Part shown: one piece after another, positions 14,423 through 22,504 of the stretch
Numbering within the stretch: position 1 is the first letter of the stretch
Layout: the number at the start of each line of letters is the position of its first letter
NCBI GenBank assembly: GCA_025358295.1
Contig: JANYJY010000033.1
Coordinates: forward strand, 1 to 64,000
Length of the DNA: 64,000 bases
Origin: Gammaproteobacteria bacterium
GTDB taxonomy: Bacteria > Pseudomonadota > Gammaproteobacteria > Steroidobacterales > Steroidobacteraceae
Direction of reading: 5' to 3'
The notes under the pieces: model-generated
What the model was told of the DNA's origin: nothing
Seen by the model: the letters and a program-made list of their open reading frames with translations, nothing else
Databases searched by the model: none
Program-made: the position numbers and the translations under genes

Positions 14423-15034
14423 GTGGGAGTGCCGACTCCCAAGATCCAAATCATCCGCAGAAATGCCTTCAAGACCACGCCTTGGAAGAACGGCGGCGGC
14501 GTCACTCACGAAGCTATCCGTGTGCCGGAAAGCGGCGACCCGTTTCGCTGGCGGGTGAGTGTGGCGCATATCGATGCGCCGGGTCCTTTCTCGGAATTTC
14601 CCCAGCACAATCGCAAAATGGTGTTGTTGAAGGGCGCGGGAATAGACCTGCGCTTCGCCGATGGAACGCACAAAGTACTGAAAAAAATCGGTGATTTGGC
14701 GGAGTTCGACGGGGCGGTCGCCACGCACTGCGAATTGTCGAATGGTCCCTGCGTGGACTTGAATCTCATGGTGCTGAAGTCGGACGGTGTCTCGGTGCGG
14801 GTCGAGCGCTTCATCGAAGCAACTGCGTTCAATGTGGCGCGCATCGAGACGTTGATCGTCTTCGCCATCGATCGTCGGGTGAACTTGACCGTCACCGGCG
14901 GCAAACCCGTGGCTCTCGAGCCCTGGGATATGGCGGTGCTGTCTCACTGCAGCGGCAAGCTGCAACGGCTCGAATCGGCCAATAAGTCCGGATCGACCTC
15001 GGTATTCCTGGCGACGCTAAAATTTGTGAGTTGA
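14423..15034 (+). CDS. hutD: HutD/Ves family cupin
   Basis: The roughly 200-residue protein carries the HutD signature TPWKNGGGVTHEAI near the N-terminus and RWRVSVAHIDAPGPFSEFP, typical of this bicupin family. HutD is usually linked to histidine utilisation, where it is thought to limit toxic pathway flux. Here it lies about 29 kb from the hut operon, inside the arginine/proline module. The start is GTG at 14423 or GTG at 14429; neither has a strong ribosome binding site. Its 3' end overlaps the end of the convergent lrp-like gene by 18 bases. Confidence 0.85.
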   Translation: MGVPTPKIQIIRRNAFKTTPWKNGGGVTHEAIRVPESGDPFRWRVSVAHIDAPGPFSEFPQHNRKMVLLKGAGIDLRFADGTHKVLKKIGDLAEFDGAVATHCELSNGPCVDLNLMVLKSDGVSVRVERFIEATAFNVARIETLIVFAIDRRVNLTVTGGKPVALEPWDMAVLSHCSGKLQRLESANKSGSTSVFLATLKFVS

Positions 15035-15439
15035 GAGCAGCAGGCTGGTTTCGGTGTTGGAGATCCCGTCGATGAGACGAATCCGGCTCAAGACTCGATC
15101 AACCGCTTCCAGGCTGTCGGTCTTGAGTTCTGCGACGATGTCCCAACGACCGTTAGTGGTGTGCAGGGCGCAGACCGCGGGGTCGCCGCGCAGACTCTTC
15201 AATACCTCGTCGGTTCGATTGCCTTCCACCGCCACAGTCATCAGGGCTCGTATGCGCTGATCCTCGTCTTGCGGTTTGAGCTTGACCGTGTACCCAACGA
15301 TGGTGCGGTCCTTCTCCAGCCGTGCGAGACGGTTTTGCACCGTGCCGCGAGCGACCTGCAGAGTCTTCGCCAAAGACGCCACGGATAGGCGGGCGTTATC
15401 GCGTAATAACGAGAGGAGCCGGCGGTCGGTTGCGTCCAT
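15017..15439 (-). CDS. Lrp/AsnC family transcriptional regulator
   Basis: The 140-residue protein has an N-terminal helix-turn-helix (MDATDRRLLSLLRDNARLSV...LAKTLQVARGTVQNRLARLE) and a C-terminal RAM/ligand-binding domain. ATG at 15439 was chosen because GGAG stands 7 bases upstream; an upstream in-frame start gives an atypical leader. It is divergent from ornithine cyclodeaminase, so it probably controls the ocd-arginase-putA operon in response to an amino acid such as arginine, ornithine or proline, and may repress itself from the shared 149-base region. Confidence 0.92.
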   Translation of the reverse strand: MDATDRRLLSLLRDNARLSVASLAKTLQVARGTVQNRLARLEKDRTIVGYTVKLKPQDEDQRIRALMTVAVEGNRTDEVLKSLRGDPAVCALHTTNGRWDIVAELKTDSLEAVDRVLSRIRLIDGISNTETSLLLSTHKF

Positions 15440-15461
15440 GGAGTATCTCCGTGAAGGGCAA

Positions 15462-15528
15462 GATATTGTGCAAAACGTCAAAAATCCCTGACGATATTGC
15501 CAGAATACCTCGCTTTTTGATCAATATT
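15462..15528. promoter_or_regulatory. Repeated GATATTG motifs, candidate Lrp-family operator
   Basis: GATATTG occurs at 15462-15468 and again at 15493-15499, exactly 31 bases apart (about three helical turns). An inverted relative, CAATATT, lies at 15522-15528. All sit in the divergent promoter region between the Lrp-type regulator and ornithine cyclodeaminase. Helically phased half-sites fit the wrapped binding of Lrp octamers. The assignment is inference from spacing and location. Confidence 0.5.
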
Positions 15529-15588
15529 CTGTCTTTTCATTGGCTCGCTACACCCCGACACTTACCATTGGCTGTTGTGGGGGAAGAC

Positions 15589-16653
15589 ATGGTCGATTAC
15601 ATAGGCACCGCGCGCCTGCGCGAACTTCTGTCCCGAATCGGGCCTGCGCGCTTTATTGAAGAGCTGGCCGGCGAGATTGAGGCTGATTACAAGCGTTGGA
15701 ATGAATTCGAGAAATCAGCTCGGCTGGCCAGCCATTCCTCCGTCGGCGTCATCGAGCTCATGCCCACCAGCGACGGCAAGCTGTACTCGTTCAAATACGT
15801 CAACGGTCATCCGAAGAACACGGCGAGAGGATTGCTGACCGTCACCGCCTTCGGCGTGCTGGCGGATGTGGCCACGGGCTATCCCCTACTGCTGTCGGAG
15901 ATGACCTTCGTCACCGCCTTGCGAACCGCGGCGATCTCTGCACTGGCGGCGAAGCATATGGCGCGGCCCGACAGCCGGGCGATGGCAATCATCGGCAACG
16001 GCGCCCAAAGCGAATTTCAGGCCATCGCCTTCCAACGCATCGTGGGCATTCGCGAACTGCGGCTGTTTGATACCGACGCTCGCGCCACGACCAAGCTAAT
16101 TCGCAATCTGACGCGCCTGCAAATTCCCGATCTCAACGTGGTGCGCTGCGCATCCACGGCGGAAGCCGTGCGCGGCGCCGATATTGTGACCACGGTGACG
16201 GCCGATAAGTGCAACGCCACCATACTCACGCCGGACATGATCCAACCCGGCATGCACATTAATGCCGTGGGCGGCGACTGCCCCGGCAAGACGGAATTGC
16301 ACGTGGATATTCTGCACATGAAGGATGTGCATATCGTGGTTGAGTTCGAACCCCAGGCGCGCATCGAGGGCGAGATTCAGCATCTCGGCGGCGAGGGTCA
16401 GGTCACCGAACTTGCGGACGTCCTACTGGGCAAACAGCCGGCGCGAATGAACGACCGCGATATCACCCTATTCGATTCGGTGGGATTTGCTCTCAATGAT
16501 TTCTCGGCGCTGCGCTATTTGCAGCGCTTGAACGCTGAGCAGCCCGACGGCGGGCAGCGCATCGACCTCATTCCCGAAGTCGAAGACCCGAAGGACTTGT
16601 TCGGCGGGCTGGCGCAGGAGCGGGCGAATGCACGCCGCCGGAAGATTGCATGA
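15589..16653 (+). CDS. ocd: Ornithine cyclodeaminase
   Basis: This 354-residue member of the OCD/mu-crystallin family converts L-ornithine to L-proline and ammonia with bound NAD. The Rossmann motif IIGNGAQSEFQAIAF, the TALRTAAISALAAKH block and INAVGGDCPGKTEL are diagnostic of true ornithine cyclodeaminases. ATG at 15589 follows GGGGGAAGAC; the longer in-frame extension upstream lies in the promoter region. The gene overlaps arginase by ATGA, so the ornithine made by arginase can pass directly to this enzyme. Confidence 0.93.
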   Translation: MVDYIGTARLRELLSRIGPARFIEELAGEIEADYKRWNEFEKSARLASHSSVGVIELMPTSDGKLYSFKYVNGHPKNTARGLLTVTAFGVLADVATGYPLLLSEMTFVTALRTAAISALAAKHMARPDSRAMAIIGNGAQSEFQAIAFQRIVGIRELRLFDTDARATTKLIRNLTRLQIPDLNVVRCASTAEAVRGADIVTTVTADKCNATILTPDMIQPGMHINAVGGDCPGKTELHVDILHMKDVHIVVEFEPQARIEGEIQHLGGEGQVTELADVLLGKQPARMNDRDITLFDSVGFALNDFSALRYLQRLNAEQPDGGQRIDLIPEVEDPKDLFGGLAQERANARRRKIA

Positions 16654-17609
16654 TGACCATCGCGGGCCGCGCCGCCAGTCTCATCGGCGCGCCGACGGAC
16701 ATCGGTGCCAGCGATCGCGGCGCCTCCATGGGTCCCGAGGCATTACGGGTGGCCGGCATCCACGCAGCGCTGTCTGAGCGTGGGCTCGACGTGGTGGATT
16801 GCGGCAATGTCAGCGGACCACCGAATCCCGGGTTGAAGAGGGTGGACGGCTATCGAAATCTCGAGCAGGTGACGGCGTGGAACCACGAAGTTCATGACGC
16901 CGTGTATCGTGAATTGCGCGAACTTCGCCTGCCGATATTGATGGGCGGCGATCACTGCTTGAGCATAGGCTCGATCTCTGCAGTGGCCCGCCATTGCCGC
17001 GACACCGGCAAGTCGCTGCGCGTGCTGTGGCTGGATGCCCATACGGACTTCAATACTCGCGAGCTGAGCCCAAGCGGCAGCTTGCACGGCATGCCCGTGT
17101 CCTGCCTGTGCGGCTTCGGTCCTCGTGAGCTTTTGCAGATTGGCGGGGTGACTCCCGCGATCAGCCCGAGCTGGGTGCGCCAGGTGGGCATTCGCAGCGT
17201 CGATACAGGCGAGCGGCGTTTCGTGCACGAGCAGGATCTCGACGTCTTCGACATGCGCTGCATCGATGAAATGGGCATGAGGCGGGTGATGGAACTCGCA
17301 CTCAAAGACATGGACGCAGATACGCATCTGCATGTGAGTTTTGATGTTGATTTTCTCGATCCGGAGATCGCGCCAGGCGTGGGTACGACGGTGCCGGGCG
17401 GCCTGGGCTATCGGGAGGCCCAGTTGTGTATGGAAATGATTGCCGATACCGGCCTGCTTGCCTCGCTGGACATCATGGAACTGAACCCTGCGCTGGACGT
17501 GCGCAATAAAACGGCGGTGCTCGCCGTGGATCTGGTCGAGTCGCTGTTTGGTAAGAGCACATTGATGCGCAAACCGCTGGCAATTCAGGGCGCTCTTATC
17601 GATACTTGA
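16650..17609 (+). CDS. rocF: Arginase
   Basis: The 319-residue enzyme hydrolyses arginine to ornithine and urea at a binuclear manganese centre. Metal-binding motifs are complete: GGDHCLSIGSI, WLDAHTDFNT and SFDVDFLDPEIAPGVGTTVPGG; the last is the arginase form and differs from the agmatinase-like protein at 12450. Translation is coupled to ocd through an ATGA overlap. No urease genes are in the window. It supplies ornithine for the cyclodeaminase and so feeds PutA. Confidence 0.94.
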   Translation: MMTIAGRAASLIGAPTDIGASDRGASMGPEALRVAGIHAALSERGLDVVDCGNVSGPPNPGLKRVDGYRNLEQVTAWNHEVHDAVYRELRELRLPILMGGDHCLSIGSISAVARHCRDTGKSLRVLWLDAHTDFNTRELSPSGSLHGMPVSCLCGFGPRELLQIGGVTPAISPSWVRQVGIRSVDTGERRFVHEQDLDVFDMRCIDEMGMRRVMELALKDMDADTHLHVSFDVDFLDPEIAPGVGTTVPGGLGYREAQLCMEMIADTGLLASLDIMELNPALDVRNKTAVLAVDLVESLFGKSTLMRKPLAIQGALIDT

Positions 17610-17636
17610 AAAGCAGATTTCCTATAAGGATTAGCC

Positions 17637-20600
17637 ATGGCTGCCCATCTAGACCAACCCCCGTACTCTGACTCGCCGGAGGCATTGCGCCAGGCGATCA
17701 GGGAGCATGGCGAGTGGCCGGAGGATAAGGCGGTGACGCGCCTGCTGCATGCGCTGGAGCTCACCGGCGGCGCCCGTCATCGGGCCGTGGCAACGGCGAT
17801 GAAACTCGTCGATGGTGCGCGTGCTCGACGGGAAGAGCGGCCGTTTCTCGATGCCTTCCTGCAGGAATTCGGCTTGTCGAATCAAGAAGGCATTGCCCTC
17901 ATGTGCATTGCCGAGGCATTGCTGCGCATTCCCGACGATGCCACGGCCGATCGGCTGATCGCGGAGAAGCTGGCCACGGGCGATTGGTCGTCCCACTCGG
18001 GCAAGTCCGAATCCTTGTTCGTCAATGCCTCGACCTGGGGACTCATGCTCACCGGCGGCATTCTCGAGCTGGATCCCACGATTAAAACCGATACCACGGG
18101 CTGGATGCGAAAGCTCACCCGCAAAGCGGGCGAACCCTTGGTGCGCTTGGCCGTGCGCCGCGCCATGCGCATCATAGGCGGTGAATTCGTGGTGGGCCGC
18201 AGCATCGAAGAAGCCCTGGCGCGCAGCGCGCGCGACGCGGATGTCGGGCTGTGTTCCTTCGACATGCTGGGGGAGGGTGCGAGAACCCAGGAGGATGCGC
18301 ATCGCTATCTCGCCTCCTATGAACATGCCATCGATGTCATCGGCGCTGCGGCCGCCGGCCGTCCGGCCGAAGACGCCTCGAGCATTTCGATTAAATTATC
18401 GGCACTCGAATCCCGCTACACCCTGCTGCAGCATGATCGGGTAATGCAGCGCTTGGTTCCGCTGGTTGCGCAATTGGTGCGCAGAGCGGCCAACCTCGGC
18501 ATTCAACTCACCATCGATGCCGAGGAAGCAGATCGGCTGGACCTGTCGTTGGACGTGATCGAGGCCCTGGCCAAAGATCCGTCCACCCGTCACTGGCCGG
18601 GTCTGGGACTGGCCGTGCAGGCGTATGGCAAGCGCACTTTGGAAGTCATCGACTGGGTCGCCGCGACGGCGCGCAGCTGCGGCCGACGCATGACGGTGCG
18701 TTTGGTGAAGGGTGCCTACTGGGATTCGGAGATCAAGCGGGCGCAGGAACGCGGCCTCGACGGTTATCCGGTTTACACCCGCAAGGTCACGACCGATGTC
18801 TCGTACTTGGCCTGTGTGGGCCGCCTGTTCAGCCATGCGGATGTGATCTATTCGCAGTTCGCCACTCACAATGCGCACAGCATTGCGTCGGTGCTGGAAC
18901 TTGCGCCGCCCGGCGTAGACTATGAATTCCAGCGACTGCACGGCATGGGTCGGCTGTTGTACGCCGAAGCAGAGCGGCAAATTCCAAAATTCCCGCGCGT
19001 GCGCATCTACGCGCCCGTGGGCGAGCACAAGGATTTACTGGCTTATCTGGTGCGGCGCCTATTGGAAAACGGCGCCAATACGTCGTTCGTCAATCGCTTC
19101 ATGGATGAAGAGGTGTCGGTGGCCGAGATTGTCCGCGATCCCGTCGCGGAGCTCGAGCGCTTGGAGACCTACGCGCATCCGCGGCTGCCCGTGCCCGGTG
19201 CGCTGTATTCCGACAGGCGCAATTCTCGCGGGATCGATCTGGGTAATCCGCCGGAAATCGCGACCTTGCGCGAGGAGCTGCTGGCCCGCCGGCACACCGC
19301 ATTGGTTGCCGGGCCTATCGTCAATGGAAAACTCCTGCCGGGAATACTGCATCCGGTCACCAATCCCGCCGATCGGCGCGACCAGGTGGGCAGCTCGCGT
19401 GACGCGACTCCCGATGAAATAGTAATGGCATTCGATGCCGCTGCTGCGGCCCAACCGCAATGGAATTTGCAGGGTGGCGAGGCGCGTGCGAATGCGCTCG
19501 ACAAGGTGTCCGACCTGCTTGAAGCGAGACGCGCCGATTATCACGATCTGTTGGTGCGGGAAGCTGGCAAGACTCTGTCGGATGCCATTGCCGAGGTTCG
19601 CGAGGCCGTGGATTTCTGCCGCTATTACGCCGTGCAGGCGCGGCGGCAATTCACAACGCCGCAGCGGATGGACGGGCCCACCGGCGAATTGAATGAATTG
19701 TCTTTGCATGGACGCGGTGTGTTCGCTTGCATCAGTCCGTGGAATTTCCCGCTGGCGATTTTCGCCGGTCAGGTCACGGCTGCGCTGGCGGCCGGCAACA
19801 GCGTCGTGGCAAAGCCTGCGGAGCCGACACCGTTGATTGCGGCGCGCTTCGTTAACTTGCTGCACGAAGCCGGTGTTCCCTCACAAGCGCTGCACCTGGT
19901 GCCGGCGCGTGGGCGCCTGTTCGGCGAGGTAGCGTTCGCGCATGCCGCCTTGGCGGGAGTGGCGATGACCGGATCCACGGCGACCGCGCTCACCATCAAC
20001 CGCAGCCTGGCGGCACGCGACGGGGCCATCGTGCCGTTGATCGCGGAAACCGGCGGCTTGAACGCCATGATCGTGGATTCCACCGCCCTGCCTGAGCAGG
20101 TGGTCGATGATGTGGTGAGTTCGGCCTTCATGAGCGCTGGCCAGCGCTGCTCGGCGCTGCGGCTGCTGTTCCTGCAAGATGACATTGCCGATCAGGTATT
20201 GGACATGATTGCCGGCGCGATGGACGAACTGGTCATCGGCGATCCATCGGATCTGCGCACGGATGTGGGGCCGGTAATCACGCCCACTGCGGCTGATGGC
20301 CTGGCGCAGCATGTCGCGCGCATGCGCAAAGAGGCGCGAATCGTCAAGGTCTGTGCTCTCAATGCGGCGCATGCCAACGGCAGCTTCTTCGCGCCGCATC
20401 TGATCGAACTGAAATCCGCCGCGCAGCTGACGCGCGAGGAATTCGGTCCCATACTGCATGTCGTGCGCTATCGTTCTACCGACATAGTCGCGGTGCTGCA
20501 GTCGATTCGTTCCAGTCAGTACGGTTTGACCCTGGGAGTTCAGACGCGATTGGAGTCCTTCTGGCGGCAGGTGTTCGAGCACACCGCCATCGGCAACACC

Positions 20601-20786
20601 TATGTGAATCGCAATATGATCGGCGCGGTGGTTGGGGTTCAGCCCTTCGGCGGCACCGGACTCTCGGGCACAGGTCCCAAAGCGGGCGGCCCGCACTATC
20701 TTTCCCGCTTCGCCAACGAGCGGACACTGACGGTGAACACGACGGCGACGGGCGGCAACGCCGCTCTCCTCAACCTTGGCGGCTGA
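17637..20786 (+). CDS. putA: Bifunctional proline dehydrogenase / glutamate-semialdehyde dehydrogenase PutA
   Basis: The 1,049-residue protein oxidises proline to glutamate. The FAD-dependent proline dehydrogenase barrel spans roughly residues 180-480 (MTVRLVKGAYWD, GYPVYTRK, FATHNAHS). The NAD-dependent aldehyde dehydrogenase follows (ISPWNFPLAIF, then AETGGLNAMIV, then catalytic Cys in SAGQRCSALRLL). There is no N-terminal ribbon-helix-helix domain, so this PutA is not its own repressor; the nearby Lrp-type regulator is the likely controller. The start is preceded by AAGGAT. It lies 27 bases after arginase. Confidence 0.96.
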   Translation: MAAHLDQPPYSDSPEALRQAIREHGEWPEDKAVTRLLHALELTGGARHRAVATAMKLVDGARARREERPFLDAFLQEFGLSNQEGIALMCIAEALLRIPDDATADRLIAEKLATGDWSSHSGKSESLFVNASTWGLMLTGGILELDPTIKTDTTGWMRKLTRKAGEPLVRLAVRRAMRIIGGEFVVGRSIEEALARSARDADVGLCSFDMLGEGARTQEDAHRYLASYEHAIDVIGAAAAGRPAEDASSISIKLSALESRYTLLQHDRVMQRLVPLVAQLVRRAANLGIQLTIDAEEADRLDLSLDVIEALAKDPSTRHWPGLGLAVQAYGKRTLEVIDWVAATARSCGRRMTVRLVKGAYWDSEIKRAQERGLDGYPVYTRKVTTDVSYLACVGRLFSHADVIYSQFATHNAHSIASVLELAPPGVDYEFQRLHGMGRLLYAEAERQIPKFPRVRIYAPVGEHKDLLAYLVRRLLENGANTSFVNRFMDEEVSVAEIVRDPVAELERLETYAHPRLPVPGALYSDRRNSRGIDLGNPPEIATLREELLARRHTALVAGPIVNGKLLPGILHPVTNPADRRDQVGSSRDATPDEIVMAFDAAAAAQPQWNLQGGEARANALDKVSDLLEARRADYHDLLVREAGKTLSDAIAEVREAVDFCRYYAVQARRQFTTPQRMDGPTGELNELSLHGRGVFACISPWNFPLAIFAGQVTAALAAGNSVVAKPAEPTPLIAARFVNLLHEAGVPSQALHLVPARGRLFGEVAFAHAALAGVAMTGSTATALTINRSLAARDGAIVPLIAETGGLNAMIVDSTALPEQVVDDVVSSAFMSAGQRCSALRLLFLQDDIADQVLDMIAGAMDELVIGDPSDLRTDVGPVITPTAADGLAQHVARMRKEARIVKVCALNAAHANGSFFAPHLIELKSAAQLTREEFGPILHVVRYRSTDIVAVLQSIRSSQYGLTLGVQTRLESFWRQVFEHTAIGNTYVNRNMIGAVVGVQPFGGTGLSGTGPKAGGPHYLSRFANERTLTVNTTATGGNAALLNLGG

Positions 20787-20807
20787 GATTCAACCCTGGG
20801 TGTCCAG

Positions 20808-22394
20808 GTGAAGCGGTTTTCCTATCTACGCCTCGTCCCGGGCGACGTGAATGGTTTCTTGGGGCTGGTGGTCGACAATCTGTCTGTGTTGGCTCTGCTC
20901 GCCGCCGTTCTGATCGGCGGCTTCGGCATTCCGGCCCCCATCGTGTTCGGCCGCATGTTTCCGGGAACTGCCTTGGGCGTGTTGGTGGGAGATCTGGTCT
21001 ACACCTGGCTGGCACTGCGGCTGGCGCGCCGCACGGGCCGCAACGACGTCACCGCCATGCCGTTTGGTTTGGATACGCCCTCGACCATTGGCATGGTGCT
21101 CTTGGTGCTGGGGCCGGCATTCCTGAAGTTCCGCGCCGCCGGCCTGGATCCCATGTCGGCGGGACTCGAGACTTGGTATCTCGGCATGGCCGCGACCGCC
21201 ATCATGGGGCTGCTGAAATTCGTCATGGCCTTTGGCGGCAGAACCTTGCGACGCCTGGTGCCGCAGGCGGGATTGCTGGGTTCCCTGGCGGGAATTGCAT
21301 TGATGTTGATCGGCTTCTTTCCCATGATCGAATTGCTGCAGGTGCCCATCGTGGGATTCCTCACCTTGGGACTAGTGCTGTATGCCCTGGTCGCCAAGGG
21401 CGCGGTGCCGGGTGGTTTGCCCGGAGTGCTGTTCGCGGTGTTCGTCGGAACCGTCGCCTATTACGCTCTGGGACATTGGGGCGTGGCCGGGATGAGCATT
21501 GCCTCACCGACGCTGCCGACTCTGCGACTCGCTTTTCCTCATTTTGATCCCCGAATCGCGCATGGTTTTGCGGGCGTCGCGGCCACCCTGCCGCTGATCG
21601 TTCCCTTTGCATTATTGACGGTGATCGGCGGGGTCAATAACACGGAAAGCGCGCGAGTCGCCGGCGATGAGTACGACGTCAGGAGCATTCTGCTGGCCGA
21701 AGCCGCGGCGACGCTGTTGGCGGGACTCGCGGGCGGCGTCGCACAGACGACTCCCTACATCGGCCACCCCGCGTACAAACAAATGGGCGCGCGCGCCGGC
21801 TATACCTTGCTCACGGGATTATTTATCGGTTTGGGCGGCATGTTCGGCTACTTGTCGAATCTGATCGAATTGATTCCTCTGGCGGTGCTGGCGCCGGTGC
21901 TCGTGTTCCTGTCATTGAATATCACCGTGCAGGCATTCAGCGCCGTGCCCCTGCGCCATGCACCGGCGGTGGCCATCAGTTTCTTTCCATCGATTGCGCG
22001 CCTGCTGACCATTGAACTCAGCGATTCGAAGTTCATTGCACCCGAGCGTTTCGCGCAGCTGATGGGTGCGGCCGAGCACGGCCTGCCTGCCTTGGCGGTG
22101 ATCGTTGCTCTGGGCAACGGCTTCATCATCACCGCCACCCTATGGGCGGCGTTCGTCGTGGAAATGACAGAGCGCCGGCTGCGGGCCGCCGCCGCCTACC
22201 TCGTGGCCGGAGGCGTGCTGTGTTGCTTCGGGATCATTCACTCCGTGCGTGCCGACGGCAGCGCCTATGCGCTATGGGAGCTCCACGGGGTGGCGCGCAG
22301 TGTCGCCGGCCAGTTCTGCATCGCCTACTTCGTTCTGGCCGGGGCCATGTGGTTGCTGTCTCTGCGCTCGCCCGAGGCCGGACAGTCTCGCTAA
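20808..22394 (+). CDS. NCS2-like (xanthine/uracil permease-related) membrane transporter
   Basis: The 528-residue protein has about 12-14 hydrophobic segments with the SLC23/SLC26-like arrangement. Signature-like stretches include PGDVNGFLGLVVDNLSVLAL at the start, ARRTGRNDVTAMPFGLDTPS and GGVNNTESARVAGDEYD. The substrate cannot be read from sequence; its place directly behind arginase and putA suggests an amino-acid-related or nitrogenous compound, which is inference. It starts with GTG, 21 bases after putA, and has no strong ribosome binding site. Part of its 3' end is copied at 35020-35178. Confidence 0.65.
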   Translation: MKRFSYLRLVPGDVNGFLGLVVDNLSVLALLAAVLIGGFGIPAPIVFGRMFPGTALGVLVGDLVYTWLALRLARRTGRNDVTAMPFGLDTPSTIGMVLLVLGPAFLKFRAAGLDPMSAGLETWYLGMAATAIMGLLKFVMAFGGRTLRRLVPQAGLLGSLAGIALMLIGFFPMIELLQVPIVGFLTLGLVLYALVAKGAVPGGLPGVLFAVFVGTVAYYALGHWGVAGMSIASPTLPTLRLAFPHFDPRIAHGFAGVAATLPLIVPFALLTVIGGVNNTESARVAGDEYDVRSILLAEAAATLLAGLAGGVAQTTPYIGHPAYKQMGARAGYTLLTGLFIGLGGMFGYLSNLIELIPLAVLAPVLVFLSLNITVQAFSAVPLRHAPAVAISFFPSIARLLTIELSDSKFIAPERFAQLMGAAEHGLPALAVIVALGNGFIITATLWAAFVVEMTERRLRAAAAYLVAGGVLCCFGIIHSVRADGSAYALWELHGVARSVAGQFCIAYFVLAGAMWLLSLRSPEAGQSR

Positions 22395-22409
22395 CGGAGA
22401 CTATCCGGC
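22379..22409 (+). terminator. Hairpin at the permease stop codon
   Basis: The end of the permease gene forms a hairpin: ACAGTCTC (22382-22389) faces GAGACTAT (22397-22404) and the outer bases extend the stem, with one mismatch. The TAA stop lies in the loop region. No T-run follows, so this is a weak or Rho-assisted terminator at best. The same hairpin survives in the rearranged copy near 35086, with the mismatch at a different position. Confidence 0.4.
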
Positions 22410-22504
22410 CATAGCCTTCGCTCAATCCCTGCTTGCGCCGGCAGTCTCGGCCAGGCGCGTCGGCTTCTCGGAGTGGTTGGGGGTTGATTCTTCACTCATT
22501 GACG

